Assembly: GCF_024267675.1 (NCBI RefSeq)
Contig: NZ_JALDYX010000015.1
Span: 45,111 to 109,110 of the forward strand
Source: Marinobacterium sedimentorum
GTDB taxonomy: Bacteria > Pseudomonadota > Gammaproteobacteria > Pseudomonadales > Balneatricaceae
Length of the DNA: 64,000 nt
Reading direction: 5' to 3'
The translations under genes were made by a program, and so were the position numbers. Position 1 is the first letter of the stretch, and each line of letters starts with the position of its first letter. The notes below the pieces were generated by a model that was not told the origin of the DNA, made no database searches, and saw nothing but the letters and a program-made list of their open reading frames with translations. Below, in pieces: positions 43,288-52,628 of this stretch.

Positions 43288-45903
43288 ATGCGCTTTAAAG
43301 AAAGATTTATTTTGTTGGGTGGTGAGGTCCTTCTCGGTAGTCTATGGCTGAGTAAAATTTTATTAAAAGCCGTTGGATATACGCGTATCCATAGCATTAT
43401 TGTGTTGAAATTGATCCGTCGAAATAATATTTTTGATGCGGATTACTATATAGAAAATAATCCAGATGTCGCCGGATCCGGTATCTCTCCGATGAGGCAC
43501 TATGCGATATATGGTGACCGTGAAGGCCGGACACCGTCTGCGATCTTCGATCCCAACTATTATCGCTCCCGAGCAGAAGGTCGAACCAAACATGTCAATG
43601 CTCTGCTTCATTACCTGTACGTCGGGCGCTATAAGCGTATATCGCCAAGCCCCTGGTTCGATGTGAACTACTATTTGTCACAGAACAAGGATGTTGCTCG
43701 GTCAGGGTATGAACCCCTTAAGCATTATCTAAGTTTCGGTGGATTGGAAGGACGTTCTCCCAACCCGCAGTTCGATGGTTCTTTTTATCTTCGTGAGAAT
43801 CCTGAAGTGGTTCAGGCTCGACTGAACCCACTCTTGCATTACCTGCTGGTTGGGCGTAAAGAGGGAATACCCACTCGGCCATTGAAAAATTATGAACCTA
43901 CAATTTCAACACCAGTTATTGATATAAATTCAGACGAATGCTGGGAAGAAATTAACAGAAGTAGATTCGCCTCGGTGCCGGAAGTCGATGTGGTTATACC
44001 TGTTTATAGAGATATGACTCTGACGCTCAGGTGTATTCACAGTGTTCTGATAAGCCTGAATAAAACGCCCTATGAATTGATTGTAATCAATGACTCGAGT
44101 CCTGAGCCGGAGCTGGTTTCTATTTTGAAAAATCTCGCGGCGAAGGGGCTGTTTACCCTATTGCACAATGCCGATAATAAAGGCTTTGTAGAGACGGTAA
44201 ATCGCGGCATGAAGTTGCATTTAAATCGTGATGTGGTTTTGGTTAACTCGGATACAGAAGTATACAACAATTGGCTGGACCGCTTACGAAATGCAGCGTT
44301 GGATAAACGTGTTGCAAGTGTTACACCTCTGTCAAACAATGCCACGATTTGTAGCTACCCGCGATTTCTGCACGATAATCCATACCCCTTGGAAACTCCT
44401 TATGCAACTCTGGACTCCATTGCTGCCCAGATCAATTGTGGATTAAGCGCCGAAGCCCCCACCGCTGTTGGCTTTTGCATGTATATATCCAGAGGAGCCC
44501 TTGATGAAATTGGCTTTTTTGACGAGAAAACCTTTGGGAAAGGATATGGAGAAGAGAATGACTGGTGTCAGCGTGCAATTGCATTGGGTTGGAAGAACCT
44601 GATTACAACGGATACCTATGTACGTCATTTTGGTAGTGCGTCCTTTCAAGGGGAGAAAGGAAAGCGTGTCGAAAATGCGATGAAGATAATTAATCGGCTC
44701 TATCCGGGTTATAATCGTGACGTACAGCGTTTTATACAAGATGATCCTTTAAAAATAGCACGTCGCAACCTCGATTGGGCCAGGCTAAAATCCTATAAAC
44801 GCAACGAAAATGTGCTTATTGTTTGTCATAACCGTGGAGGCGGTGCCGAACGGCATGTTCAGGAAGATGCTCAGATGTTCGGAGAACAGGGAAAAGGTGT
44901 TTTCTTTTTAAGGCCAGAACGCGGAAGTCCCGAGAAAGTAAGGTTAGGCCATCCAGCCTGTCGTCAATTGCTGAATATGCCTCTCTTTGATTTGGCAGAC
45001 ACAGAATCTCTTTCAAGAGCCCTTGCAGAGCTGGGGATTTCGGTCATCCACAGCCACGGTTTGGTTGATCTTACAGCTGAAGCGCCAGATCATTTATTGG
45101 CGCTTGTCCAATATTTAGAGATACCGCTGCATGTTGATATTCATGATTACAAGGTCGTGTGTCCTCGAATCAATTTAATTTCCGCAAATGACCAGTATTG
45201 TGGCGAACCAGGTGAGAAGATCTGTAATGAGTGTCTTGTCAAGAATGGGAATGATTTTGGGGTAAAAAATATTGTTGAGTGGCGAGATCGTCATCATAAT
45301 GTACTGCGTCAGGCAGCGAAAATTTTGGTCCCCGATCAAGACGTAATTAGCAGGCTAAACAAATACTATCCGGATGTGATTTTCCATCTTGAGCCGCACA
45401 GCGATATTGATAAAAACGCGATTAAAATAATACACCCTGATATAAATCATGGTGAAAATCTTAGGATAGTGGTTATCGGAGCTATTAGTAAAATTAAAGG
45501 ATATCGGGTGCTTAAAGCCTGTGCTGAAGATGCCAGAAAAAGAAAGCTTCCATTAGAATTTATCGTAATGGGTTTCAGCCATAATGACCGGCTTCTAGAA
45601 CGTGCAGGTGTAAAAGTTACCGGTAGTTATCTGGACGGCGAAGCGCAATCTGTTCTGAAAAATACTGAAGGTCACGTCGTATGGCTACCATCCATTTGGC
45701 CTGAGACCTACAGCTACACTTTATCTATTGCCTTAAAAAACAACTTGCCAGTATTTGCTTTTGATTTTGGTGCCATTGCGCAAAGACTTAATAGCATTGG
45801 TGAAATTTCTGGATTAATGGCGATGACTGTTATAGATAGCCCGGTATCAATAAATAACCTGTTCATTCAATATCGTCAATCAAAGCTTGGCTCGGTAAAG
45901 TAA
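43288..45903 (+). CDS. Multidomain glycosyltransferase with N-terminal repeats (GT2 + GT4-like)
   Basis: The 871-residue protein has three parts. Residues about 50-205 hold four repeats of about 37 residues built on FD..YY...NPDVA...PL.HY...G..EGR.P. Residues about 235-470 are a GT-A (family 2) domain with VDVVIPVYRDMTLTLRCIHS, the DxD-like VLVNSDTEVYNNWLD and FGKGYGEENDWCQRA. Residues about 510-860 are a GT-B (family 4-like) domain with CHNRGGGAERHVQ, VVIGAISKIKGYRV and WLPSIWPETYSYTLSIAL. It probably adds two sugars of the capsule repeat. It is AT-rich compared with the export genes. Confidence 0.82.
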   Translation: MRFKERFILLGGEVLLGSLWLSKILLKAVGYTRIHSIIVLKLIRRNNIFDADYYIENNPDVAGSGISPMRHYAIYGDREGRTPSAIFDPNYYRSRAEGRTKHVNALLHYLYVGRYKRISPSPWFDVNYYLSQNKDVARSGYEPLKHYLSFGGLEGRSPNPQFDGSFYLRENPEVVQARLNPLLHYLLVGRKEGIPTRPLKNYEPTISTPVIDINSDECWEEINRSRFASVPEVDVVIPVYRDMTLTLRCIHSVLISLNKTPYELIVINDSSPEPELVSILKNLAAKGLFTLLHNADNKGFVETVNRGMKLHLNRDVVLVNSDTEVYNNWLDRLRNAALDKRVASVTPLSNNATICSYPRFLHDNPYPLETPYATLDSIAAQINCGLSAEAPTAVGFCMYISRGALDEIGFFDEKTFGKGYGEENDWCQRAIALGWKNLITTDTYVRHFGSASFQGEKGKRVENAMKIINRLYPGYNRDVQRFIQDDPLKIARRNLDWARLKSYKRNENVLIVCHNRGGGAERHVQEDAQMFGEQGKGVFFLRPERGSPEKVRLGHPACRQLLNMPLFDLADTESLSRALAELGISVIHSHGLVDLTAEAPDHLLALVQYLEIPLHVDIHDYKVVCPRINLISANDQYCGEPGEKICNECLVKNGNDFGVKNIVEWRDRHHNVLRQAAKILVPDQDVISRLNKYYPDVIFHLEPHSDIDKNAIKIIHPDINHGENLRIVVIGAISKIKGYRVLKACAEDARKRKLPLEFIVMGFSHNDRLLERAGVKVTGSYLDGEAQSVLKNTEGHVVWLPSIWPETYSYTLSIALKNNLPVFAFDFGAIAQRLNSIGEISGLMAMTVIDSPVSINNLFIQYRQSKLGSVK

Positions 45904-45913
45904 CGGATTTATT

Positions 45914-48900
45914 ATGAAAAAATTGGTTGGCAAAACATCAATGTTAGTACGGAAGCTACGCCGCGAAAGTCAGGTTATTGGATACGTTGAAAAAATTAAG
46001 CACGATAGTATAGAAGGCTGGGCTCACCAACGTGAAGGAAAATCCCTTGAACTACATGTGTTATTAGGAAAGCGGTCTTTTCCGCTAATGCCAAAGTGGC
46101 TTGATCGTGCTGATGTGGTACAGCATCACGGCTCGGAGTTTAGTAATGCTGGATTTTATTGCACTCTCCCCCTACATGTACAGGGTTTCATGAAGTCTTC
46201 TGATAAGGATATAAGAGACTTTAAGGTGTTAGCGAATAATGTAGAGTTGAGTATCGCAGGGGATTTTCCAGACCCCATATGTAGGCTGGTACAAGAGCCA
46301 TTTCTGAATGGAGTTAAAAAAGGTAGTGAGGCAAGGGACGGCGTGAATTCACATATTTTGATTGAGAATACAGTAAGCTCGTGGGGGCACTTTTTGATAC
46401 GCGGAGAGTGTTTTGGTCATCTCGAAGATATTTCACTATTAGTTAACGGAAGACAATTAAGTTGCAATGTTTTCCCCGTAGAAAATCAGTCTTCGACAAG
46501 AACGTTCTCCATGCAGAGTTATCAAATAGAGCTTCCTGGTTATCTTTGGGAATATATTGGTAGTGAAGATTCTGTAGAGTTAAATATATTGTCGGGATCT
46601 GAGCTCCTGCTCTTAGAGCCTTTAATATTAAACAGTAGTAAAACTATTGATTGGCTGGTCGAAATCGCTCAAATGGAAGCTGGTCAAGATAAACAATATC
46701 TGTCGCTACTAGCTCTGGAACATCTTCGTTTTTCAAAGTTACTGAATAGGTTGCCCGAAAGGAAGCAGCATTACTACCGGGACTTTGCGGGGAAAATGAA
46801 TCTTGATCAGTACATGAGTGCATCGGAAGATCAGGACGAAAATCTTGTTGCTCTGGGAACGTTCGAAGCGATCGATCCGACAACTCTTGTTCTCTGGAAA
46901 GCTCAGCGAGACTTGAATGCCAGGCTTGTCGGTAATGGAATAACTGTGTTCGAGCATGTGCAGCGTACGATGTTGGAGCTGCGACTAACTGGTGCTGTTA
47001 AAGAACAATTTATTAAATCAGTTATACCGCTACTCTGTCGTCATGGGCAATTATGGCCCCTTAGGCAGGAAGTCAGGTTTTCGGAGTTCCACAAACTAGC
47101 GCAAAGTAGCAATATATGGGAAAAATCCCTAGCTCTTGGCCCCTTGGTGGCCGATGGTCTGATTGTCCAGGCTTCTGATGCAATGTGGCGTATTGCCAAG
47201 CATCTCGATGAGGGGTGGCTGAATACGGAATGCGTTCATTTTGCAGTTGTTCATACGCAGCAACTGGAAATCCAGGGAGACGTAGAGCATTCGGACGCGG
47301 AGCGCCTACGGTATGCATATATTGGGCTACTTGATGGTTTTAAAGGAGACTGGTTCTCGCGGCTACACGATTTAATGTTGATAGATGCAATGGTCGCTCT
47401 CTTGTCGGATCTCTCTGGCATGACCGATTACCATAAACGAGACTTGGTAAAAGCGGCGGTACGTCACTATGGCATGAGTCCGGTATTTTGGGAAAAGGTC
47501 TCCGCCAGCAAGCTGCAGATAGGCGACTCGTTATTTATACGGGCATCACGTTACTGGTTGTCGTATCACGATGCATTGAATGTCGAGCACTCTCACTTGA
47601 ATGAGTACCTGCCGGAAATTCAGGCCGCCCTACTGTTCTTTATGCAGCAGGGGAATCCCGAGGCCGTTATGGCCCTGCGAGAAGTGATCGCGAACGTACT
47701 GCCAGGCTTGGGCGATACTGATAGTGAGGTCGCTCAAGTGCTTATCGCTCAACTTCTTGACAGCGATCCGATAGAAGCCGTACGGCTTGCAGCAAGCCCT
47801 GTGATTGCACATAAGGACTTGGACGGGATAATAAGCGATTATCGAACCTCGATGTTTGATAGCTTGCGGTTGAAGACTGGGCGTACGCACAGTGTTCTGT
47901 ATGAGGCTCAGGTCCAGGCGGCGAATTCAATCAAACGTTTGCTTCTGCAGATTGAACAGTCGGAGCAAGCGCCGGTTGTCAAGATATTGCATGAACTGCA
48001 GGACAGGGTTGGAGCGATGAATAACTGGAACGGCATGTTTCTGACGGCGGATCTATTGGCTACCGGCTATCGGATAGCAGGTGAATCCTTCGGTGATCGG
48101 GCCGATTTACTGATGCGGCTGGATGATTCGCTACATAAGGCTTTAGCGGAAGCGAAACAGGACTTCTATCTACCGGCTCCGATATGTGCTGCCATTGCGA
48201 CCATTCAGGCGTTACCTGAAACCGCTCTGACTCGTGGCTGGAAAGTACGCACAAAACAGACTTTGGGGGCGAAGTTCGGTACGGCCTTACATGCTCCATT
48301 GTTTAACTTGCCGGTAGAGCAGAAGGTGATACTCGGTCAAGGTTGGCCGCTAGACACGCTGGTCGTTATTTACTCGTGCCGAAAATATCTCGATAGCCGA
48401 ATAGAAGCGATTCGCAACACATGGATCAAGGATCTGCAGGCGAGGGGCATACCTTATCTGATTCTCGTAGGTGATGGTAATGACCGTGTCGAGGGTGATG
48501 TGCTTGCGCTGGACGTATCCGATACATACGAGGACCTGCCTAAGAAGAGCCTGAAGCTTTTCGACTGGGTCTATCGCAATACGCGGGCCCAGTATGTATT
48601 GAAAATTGACGATGACTGCTATCTTGACGTCGATCGATACTTCGATACGCTGAGCTATAGAAAGCATCATTATTACGGACGAACCCTCCATCGAGGAGTT
48701 GGTGCTATGGATAGAGCTTGGCATCATTCCAAATCTCAAACAGACAGGGCAAGAAAGTCGATTGATAAATCACCTGAACCTTCTGTCTACGCCGATGGTG
48801 GCGGTGCCTACTGTTTATCGCGTATCGCGATGGCAGCGCTTACCGGAAATTCGAAGCTGCCTGCAGGACGTAAGTTGATTGCAAGTTCCTTCATGGAAGA

Positions 48901-50050
48901 CAAGTTGGTCGGCGATCTGCTATCTCTCTCGCATATTATGCCTTCAAATGAGGATTATGAGTGTTACCAGCGGCGCCGTACTTTTGGTGAAGCGGTGCCA
49001 GTAGGAATGTGGGAAAACACTTTTTTTCCGTCGAAGGCTGCACCAACCAAGGTCGTGCATCTGGATACGGACAAAGATCATGACATGGTCGAAGGCTACC
49101 GAAAATCTACAGAGCTGTGGCCTAAGAAGGCATGGCCAAGTTGCTGGAGTCCTTCTGTTCTATTAAATTCTAACCAGCTTGAACTTTTAACTAATGTTGA
49201 TAAGGTAAAGTTATTATTAGCTCAGCCAATGTTCGTTATTGCGGTGGTTAGAAATGAAATGATAATGCTCCCTCATTTCTTGAAACATTACCGGGCACTG
49301 GGTATTGAGACTTTTATTATTGCAGATAACTGTTCAGACGATGGAAGCAGGGAATATCTTCTAGAACAGCAAGATGTGGTGTTGTATTCGTCAGATACAG
49401 AGTATAAGCACTCTCACTATGGTGTTGCATGGCAGCAAGCTATACTTGCTAACCATTGTATTAACAAGTGGGTGTTGATAGCGGATGCCGATGAATTGCT
49501 TACCTATCCCGAAATGAATAAAAAAACTCTTGTAAAGTTTGTCAAGGAGGTGGAGATTGAGGGCGCTGATTGTATTCGAACAGATATGATTGATATGTAT
49601 CCGTTTGGAGACCTTTGTGAAGCAGACTTTACGCGAGATGACCCCTTTGAAGTAGCTAACTGGCATGACAAAGAGCCGCTAAAGGAGTGGGCATTAGGCT
49701 CTGGTTGGTATTCTAATAGTAAAAACTGGGCTAGTAGTCTTCGTCATAGAATAGATACTAATTCTGAACCTAATGCTTTTGTTTCGCAAAAATATGCATT
49801 AGTGAAATACAAGCCTTGGATGCGATTTTCTCAGGGCATTCATTATGCTGCTGCGGTTAAAGTCGCAGATATGCCAGTGCAATTTTGTCACTTTAAATAC
49901 CATGCTGCATTTAAGGAAAAAATTATAGAAGAAATTAAACGTAAGCAGCATTACGATGGAGCTAAAGAATATAGAAGATATTTTTCTATGCTCCATGAAA
50001 TGAAAGGTTTTTTTGCTGACTCTGATTGCTCCGTGAAGATTAAAATTTAA
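45914..50050 (+). CDS. Very large capsule glycosyltransferase with two C-terminal catalytic domains
   Basis: The 1378-residue protein has an N-terminal part (1-800) that is helix-rich without a clear catalytic motif. At about 815-1050 is a GT31/Fringe-like domain (VVIYSCRKYLDSRIEAIRNT, the metal motif LKIDDDCYLD at about 897 and YADGGGAYCLSRIAMAAL). At about 1100-1370 is a second GT domain of the Glyco_tranf_2_4 kind (FVIAVVRNEMIMLPHFLKHY, DADELLTYPEM and HYAAAVKVADMPVQFCHFK). It starts 10 bp after the preceding gene. Two glycosyl transfers are likely. GT31-like domains are unusual in bacteria. Confidence 0.78.
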   Translation: MKKLVGKTSMLVRKLRRESQVIGYVEKIKHDSIEGWAHQREGKSLELHVLLGKRSFPLMPKWLDRADVVQHHGSEFSNAGFYCTLPLHVQGFMKSSDKDIRDFKVLANNVELSIAGDFPDPICRLVQEPFLNGVKKGSEARDGVNSHILIENTVSSWGHFLIRGECFGHLEDISLLVNGRQLSCNVFPVENQSSTRTFSMQSYQIELPGYLWEYIGSEDSVELNILSGSELLLLEPLILNSSKTIDWLVEIAQMEAGQDKQYLSLLALEHLRFSKLLNRLPERKQHYYRDFAGKMNLDQYMSASEDQDENLVALGTFEAIDPTTLVLWKAQRDLNARLVGNGITVFEHVQRTMLELRLTGAVKEQFIKSVIPLLCRHGQLWPLRQEVRFSEFHKLAQSSNIWEKSLALGPLVADGLIVQASDAMWRIAKHLDEGWLNTECVHFAVVHTQQLEIQGDVEHSDAERLRYAYIGLLDGFKGDWFSRLHDLMLIDAMVALLSDLSGMTDYHKRDLVKAAVRHYGMSPVFWEKVSASKLQIGDSLFIRASRYWLSYHDALNVEHSHLNEYLPEIQAALLFFMQQGNPEAVMALREVIANVLPGLGDTDSEVAQVLIAQLLDSDPIEAVRLAASPVIAHKDLDGIISDYRTSMFDSLRLKTGRTHSVLYEAQVQAANSIKRLLLQIEQSEQAPVVKILHELQDRVGAMNNWNGMFLTADLLATGYRIAGESFGDRADLLMRLDDSLHKALAEAKQDFYLPAPICAAIATIQALPETALTRGWKVRTKQTLGAKFGTALHAPLFNLPVEQKVILGQGWPLDTLVVIYSCRKYLDSRIEAIRNTWIKDLQARGIPYLILVGDGNDRVEGDVLALDVSDTYEDLPKKSLKLFDWVYRNTRAQYVLKIDDDCYLDVDRYFDTLSYRKHHYYGRTLHRGVGAMDRAWHHSKSQTDRARKSIDKSPEPSVYADGGGAYCLSRIAMAALTGNSKLPAGRKLIASSFMEDKLVGDLLSLSHIMPSNEDYECYQRRRTFGEAVPVGMWENTFFPSKAAPTKVVHLDTDKDHDMVEGYRKSTELWPKKAWPSCWSPSVLLNSNQLELLTNVDKVKLLLAQPMFVIAVVRNEMIMLPHFLKHYRALGIETFIIADNCSDDGSREYLLEQQDVVLYSSDTEYKHSHYGVAWQQAILANHCINKWVLIADADELLTYPEMNKKTLVKFVKEVEIEGADCIRTDMIDMYPFGDLCEADFTRDDPFEVANWHDKEPLKEWALGSGWYSNSKNWASSLRHRIDTNSEPNAFVSQKYALVKYKPWMRFSQGIHYAAAVKVADMPVQFCHFKYHAAFKEKIIEEIKRKQHYDGAKEYRRYFSMLHEMKGFFADSDCSVKIKI

Positions 50051-50066
50051 GTTGTATAGGTGATCC

Positions 50067-51878
50067 ATGAAAGGGAATATTTTTGTTTCAAAAAAAATAG
50101 GGTATCGGTTTATTCCTAAGACTGCCTGTACATCTATTAAAAAGGAGTTGTATAGAATTGAGAAAGGAATGCCTTTCGATGAGGGCTCTATTGGAACGCA
50201 TGTTCATGAATATATGCGACGCAATATGTCGGGTCCCTTAAAGAAGTTAGAGTTTAGATTTATTGTCGTGCGTGATCCAGTGAAAAGATTCTTATCAGCC
50301 TATTCTAATCGAGTTATACATCATAGAGAATTATCTAGAAACTATATTGAAAGGAATCACTCAGATTTAGTCGGTATTATTAAGAAGTATGATCCTAGCA
50401 TATCGGAATTTATTGAATACTTCGTTGACTATATGCGCGTTGAAACTATTAGGCATCATTTCAGGCCAATAGTTGATTTCCTTGATGGTGACGATCTCTC
50501 TTATTTTAGCAATGTGTATAAAATAGAAAATATTAAAGACTTGGAAAACGATCTGTCTTCCTACACTGGAGATATGGTTCGTTTTGGTAGAGAGCAAACA
50601 GAAGGACCTAAATTAAAATTAAGTTCATTAAAAAAAAGTGAGCTCGACTTTATTTTATGGTTTTATCAGAAAGATTATGAATTGCTTAAAGGGCAGTATA
50701 ACCCCCAATTAATTCTTAGCGAATACGAAAGAGATTGTAATATTTTTAAAGGTTCGAACATGAAAGATGGTGAAACAGAATTAACAGGAGAATCTCCATT
50801 TATTATATGGACTTTGAGACGGTCTGGTGGCACTAATCTAGGTGATGCTCTGTTTGCGGCTTCCAAGTTTTCGGCTATTCAACACGAACCCTTTAATGGT
50901 GATCGTATCTTGGGTCATATAACAAAGGCATGGATGGAAAACAGTGATGAAGCTCGCTTGAGAAAAGAAATAAAAAACGTCTTAAAAGATAAACCTTTAA
51001 TTAAGCATTGTTTTGAGATTATGCCGGATTTTTTGAATAGAGTTCTGGCCGAAGAAAGCCAAAAAGTTGGCTATAAGCATGTTTTTTTGTATAGAGAGTA
51101 CGCTTCAGATAGATTATTAAGTCTAAATTACGCACAATTAACAGGTATTTGGGGTAAAGAGCATAAAAAGACAGTTGAAATTTCTAATGATATTTTTTCT
51201 ACGCCGGTTGATGTTGAAAGACTAATAACTCATGAAGAAATGTGTAGGCGTAAAATAAAACTAATTTATAAAAACCTGAAAGAAATAGGTGAGACACCTA
51301 TCTGCTTAACTTTTGAATCTATATACAAAGGTGTTTATGAACACAGCCAACTTTTAATTAAACATGCTTTCAAATTACTAGGCCTTTCTCAAAAAACACC
51401 TAGTGATTTAGAGTTGGATAAGATGTTAAGAGGCGGCGGTCAGGGCACTAAAGAAAAATACCTTGTGTTCCCTGAGGCTAGCGTATTAGTTGAAAAAGCC
51501 AATAGATTAGGGCGAATAACACTATTAAATGCTGGGAAAGTAGAAATTTCGCCTTCTGAATACGCCAACAATCTTAGTTTATTTGAGGTATGGATGCCTT
51601 ACGTAGGATTGAAAGATGGTGAGTTTTTTATATCGGGGGCGATTTTTGATAACAAAATGGAAAATAAATGGACGATGTACATGAAGTGCAACGATGGAAA
51701 CGAAATTTATTTTAAAACCCATTTGATCTCTCCTAGGATAAGAAATAAATTCATTGGTGAAGATATGGCAGGTAGGGCAAGGTTTATATCGTCTACACCA
51801 TTTTCAGAAAGTGGCTATTTATATTTAAAATTTGATCAAAGCGAGCATTTGCTTTGCTCAGTAAAGTTAAATCAGTAA
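50067..51878 (+). CDS. Double-domain sulfotransferase-like protein
   Basis: The 603-residue protein has an N-terminal sulfotransferase-family-2 domain with the 5'-phosphosulfate loop (RFIPKTACTSIKKEL, about 14-28) and the 3'-phosphate motif (FIVVRDPVKRFLSAYSNRV, about 65-83). A second P-loop sulfotransferase-like domain starts at about 245 (FIIWTLRRSGGTNLGDALF). PAPS is the expected donor. It follows the giant glycosyltransferase by 16 bp, so sulfation of the capsule is the likely role. The coding sequence is very AT-rich. Confidence 0.75.
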   Translation: MKGNIFVSKKIGYRFIPKTACTSIKKELYRIEKGMPFDEGSIGTHVHEYMRRNMSGPLKKLEFRFIVVRDPVKRFLSAYSNRVIHHRELSRNYIERNHSDLVGIIKKYDPSISEFIEYFVDYMRVETIRHHFRPIVDFLDGDDLSYFSNVYKIENIKDLENDLSSYTGDMVRFGREQTEGPKLKLSSLKKSELDFILWFYQKDYELLKGQYNPQLILSEYERDCNIFKGSNMKDGETELTGESPFIIWTLRRSGGTNLGDALFAASKFSAIQHEPFNGDRILGHITKAWMENSDEARLRKEIKNVLKDKPLIKHCFEIMPDFLNRVLAEESQKVGYKHVFLYREYASDRLLSLNYAQLTGIWGKEHKKTVEISNDIFSTPVDVERLITHEEMCRRKIKLIYKNLKEIGETPICLTFESIYKGVYEHSQLLIKHAFKLLGLSQKTPSDLELDKMLRGGGQGTKEKYLVFPEASVLVEKANRLGRITLLNAGKVEISPSEYANNLSLFEVWMPYVGLKDGEFFISGAIFDNKMENKWTMYMKCNDGNEIYFKTHLISPRIRNKFIGEDMAGRARFISSTPFSESGYLYLKFDQSEHLLCSVKLNQ

Positions 51879-52001
51879 AAGTTTATTATTTGTTGTTGTA
51901 TGTTTTAATCTTGGATTCACTTAGCTTTGCCATGGTAAATAATAGATATGCTGAACTAAATTTGATGATGTTACCTACATCGATGTTTTGTGTGCAGCTG
52001 T

Positions 52002-52040
52002 TTATCTTATCTTATCTTATCTTATCTTATCTTATCTTAT
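52002..52040 (+). repeat. Pentanucleotide tandem repeat (TTATC, about 8 copies)
   Basis: TTATC is repeated for 39 bp without interruption, 124 bp after the double sulfotransferase gene. Such short repeats change copy number by slippage. It lies between two sulfotransferase genes, outside any credible coding frame. Confidence 0.9.
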
Positions 52041-52223
52041 TGGTTTTGGTTCGTAATATAAGAAAAAGATAGTATTCGTTAGTAATCCGGCGGCTTTGAA
52101 CTATAAGACTAATGATAATGCTGGGAACATCTTTCCTAGCTATGCAGCAAGGAAGCCTTTCAGCTATTATGATAACGTTAAAGTTAGTTTTGAGCCTGAT
52201 GATTTAAAAATAATGGCAACTAT

Positions 52224-52440
52224 TCAGCTGATTTGATTTGAAAAGGTTTCGGCATTATCTTCTGGCGTTTCCGTGAAGCCCGGCAACCACTCCTCGAACA
52301 GAAACGTCAATACCTCGGAACCACTTAGGCCCTGCCTGCGTGCCGTCGACTGATTAACTGCGTACGCGGCAGAGTCCCATCGAGCGGAAGCAGCCAGAGA
52401 TTTTCTGCTGCGCCTTGAGCATGCGGATGTCCCGTTAACC
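52224..52440 (-). pseudogene. 3' fragment of an IS66-family transposase, frameshifted
   Basis: The minus strand reads DIRMLKAQQKISGCFRS and, after a one-base frame change, STARRQGLSGSEVLTFLFEE followed by WLPGF. Together these match the C-terminal end of IS66 TnpC proteins (RDLRM-K-KVSG-FRS and STARKQG). It stops at TGA 52224-52226. Only the last 70 or so codons remain and the GC content is higher than the flanks. No terminal repeats were found. Confidence 0.72.
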
Positions 52441-52628
52441 CTGGTAATGCCGCTCTCTTTTTAACGGACGAGCTACAGCCTTGCGTAGTCCCGTAGGGTT
52501 GGTACCCCCTGGACGAGCTAATAAACGAAAATAAAGCCGATTGTCATTACAGTAAGAAAAAGTTTTCTATATTGCTAAATCAAAAGTTTAGTATTTACCC
52601 TTAGACGAACTTTAAAAGATCATAGTTT

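Larger units (their letters stand above)
51879..52628. other. 750-bp gap with tandem repeat and transposase relic
   Basis: There is no intact gene. The left part is AT-rich and holds a TTATC repeat; the middle (52224-52440) is GC-richer and holds an IS66 relic on the minus strand; the right part is AT-rich again. A short frame crossing the repeat (51854-52072) overlaps the sulfotransferase end and is judged spurious. Confidence 0.6.

Noticed and set aside
51854..52072. Short frame across the TTATC repeat (72 codons)
   Set aside because: It overlaps the end of the sulfotransferase gene, and its product is largely the translated repeat. It has no Shine-Dalgarno.
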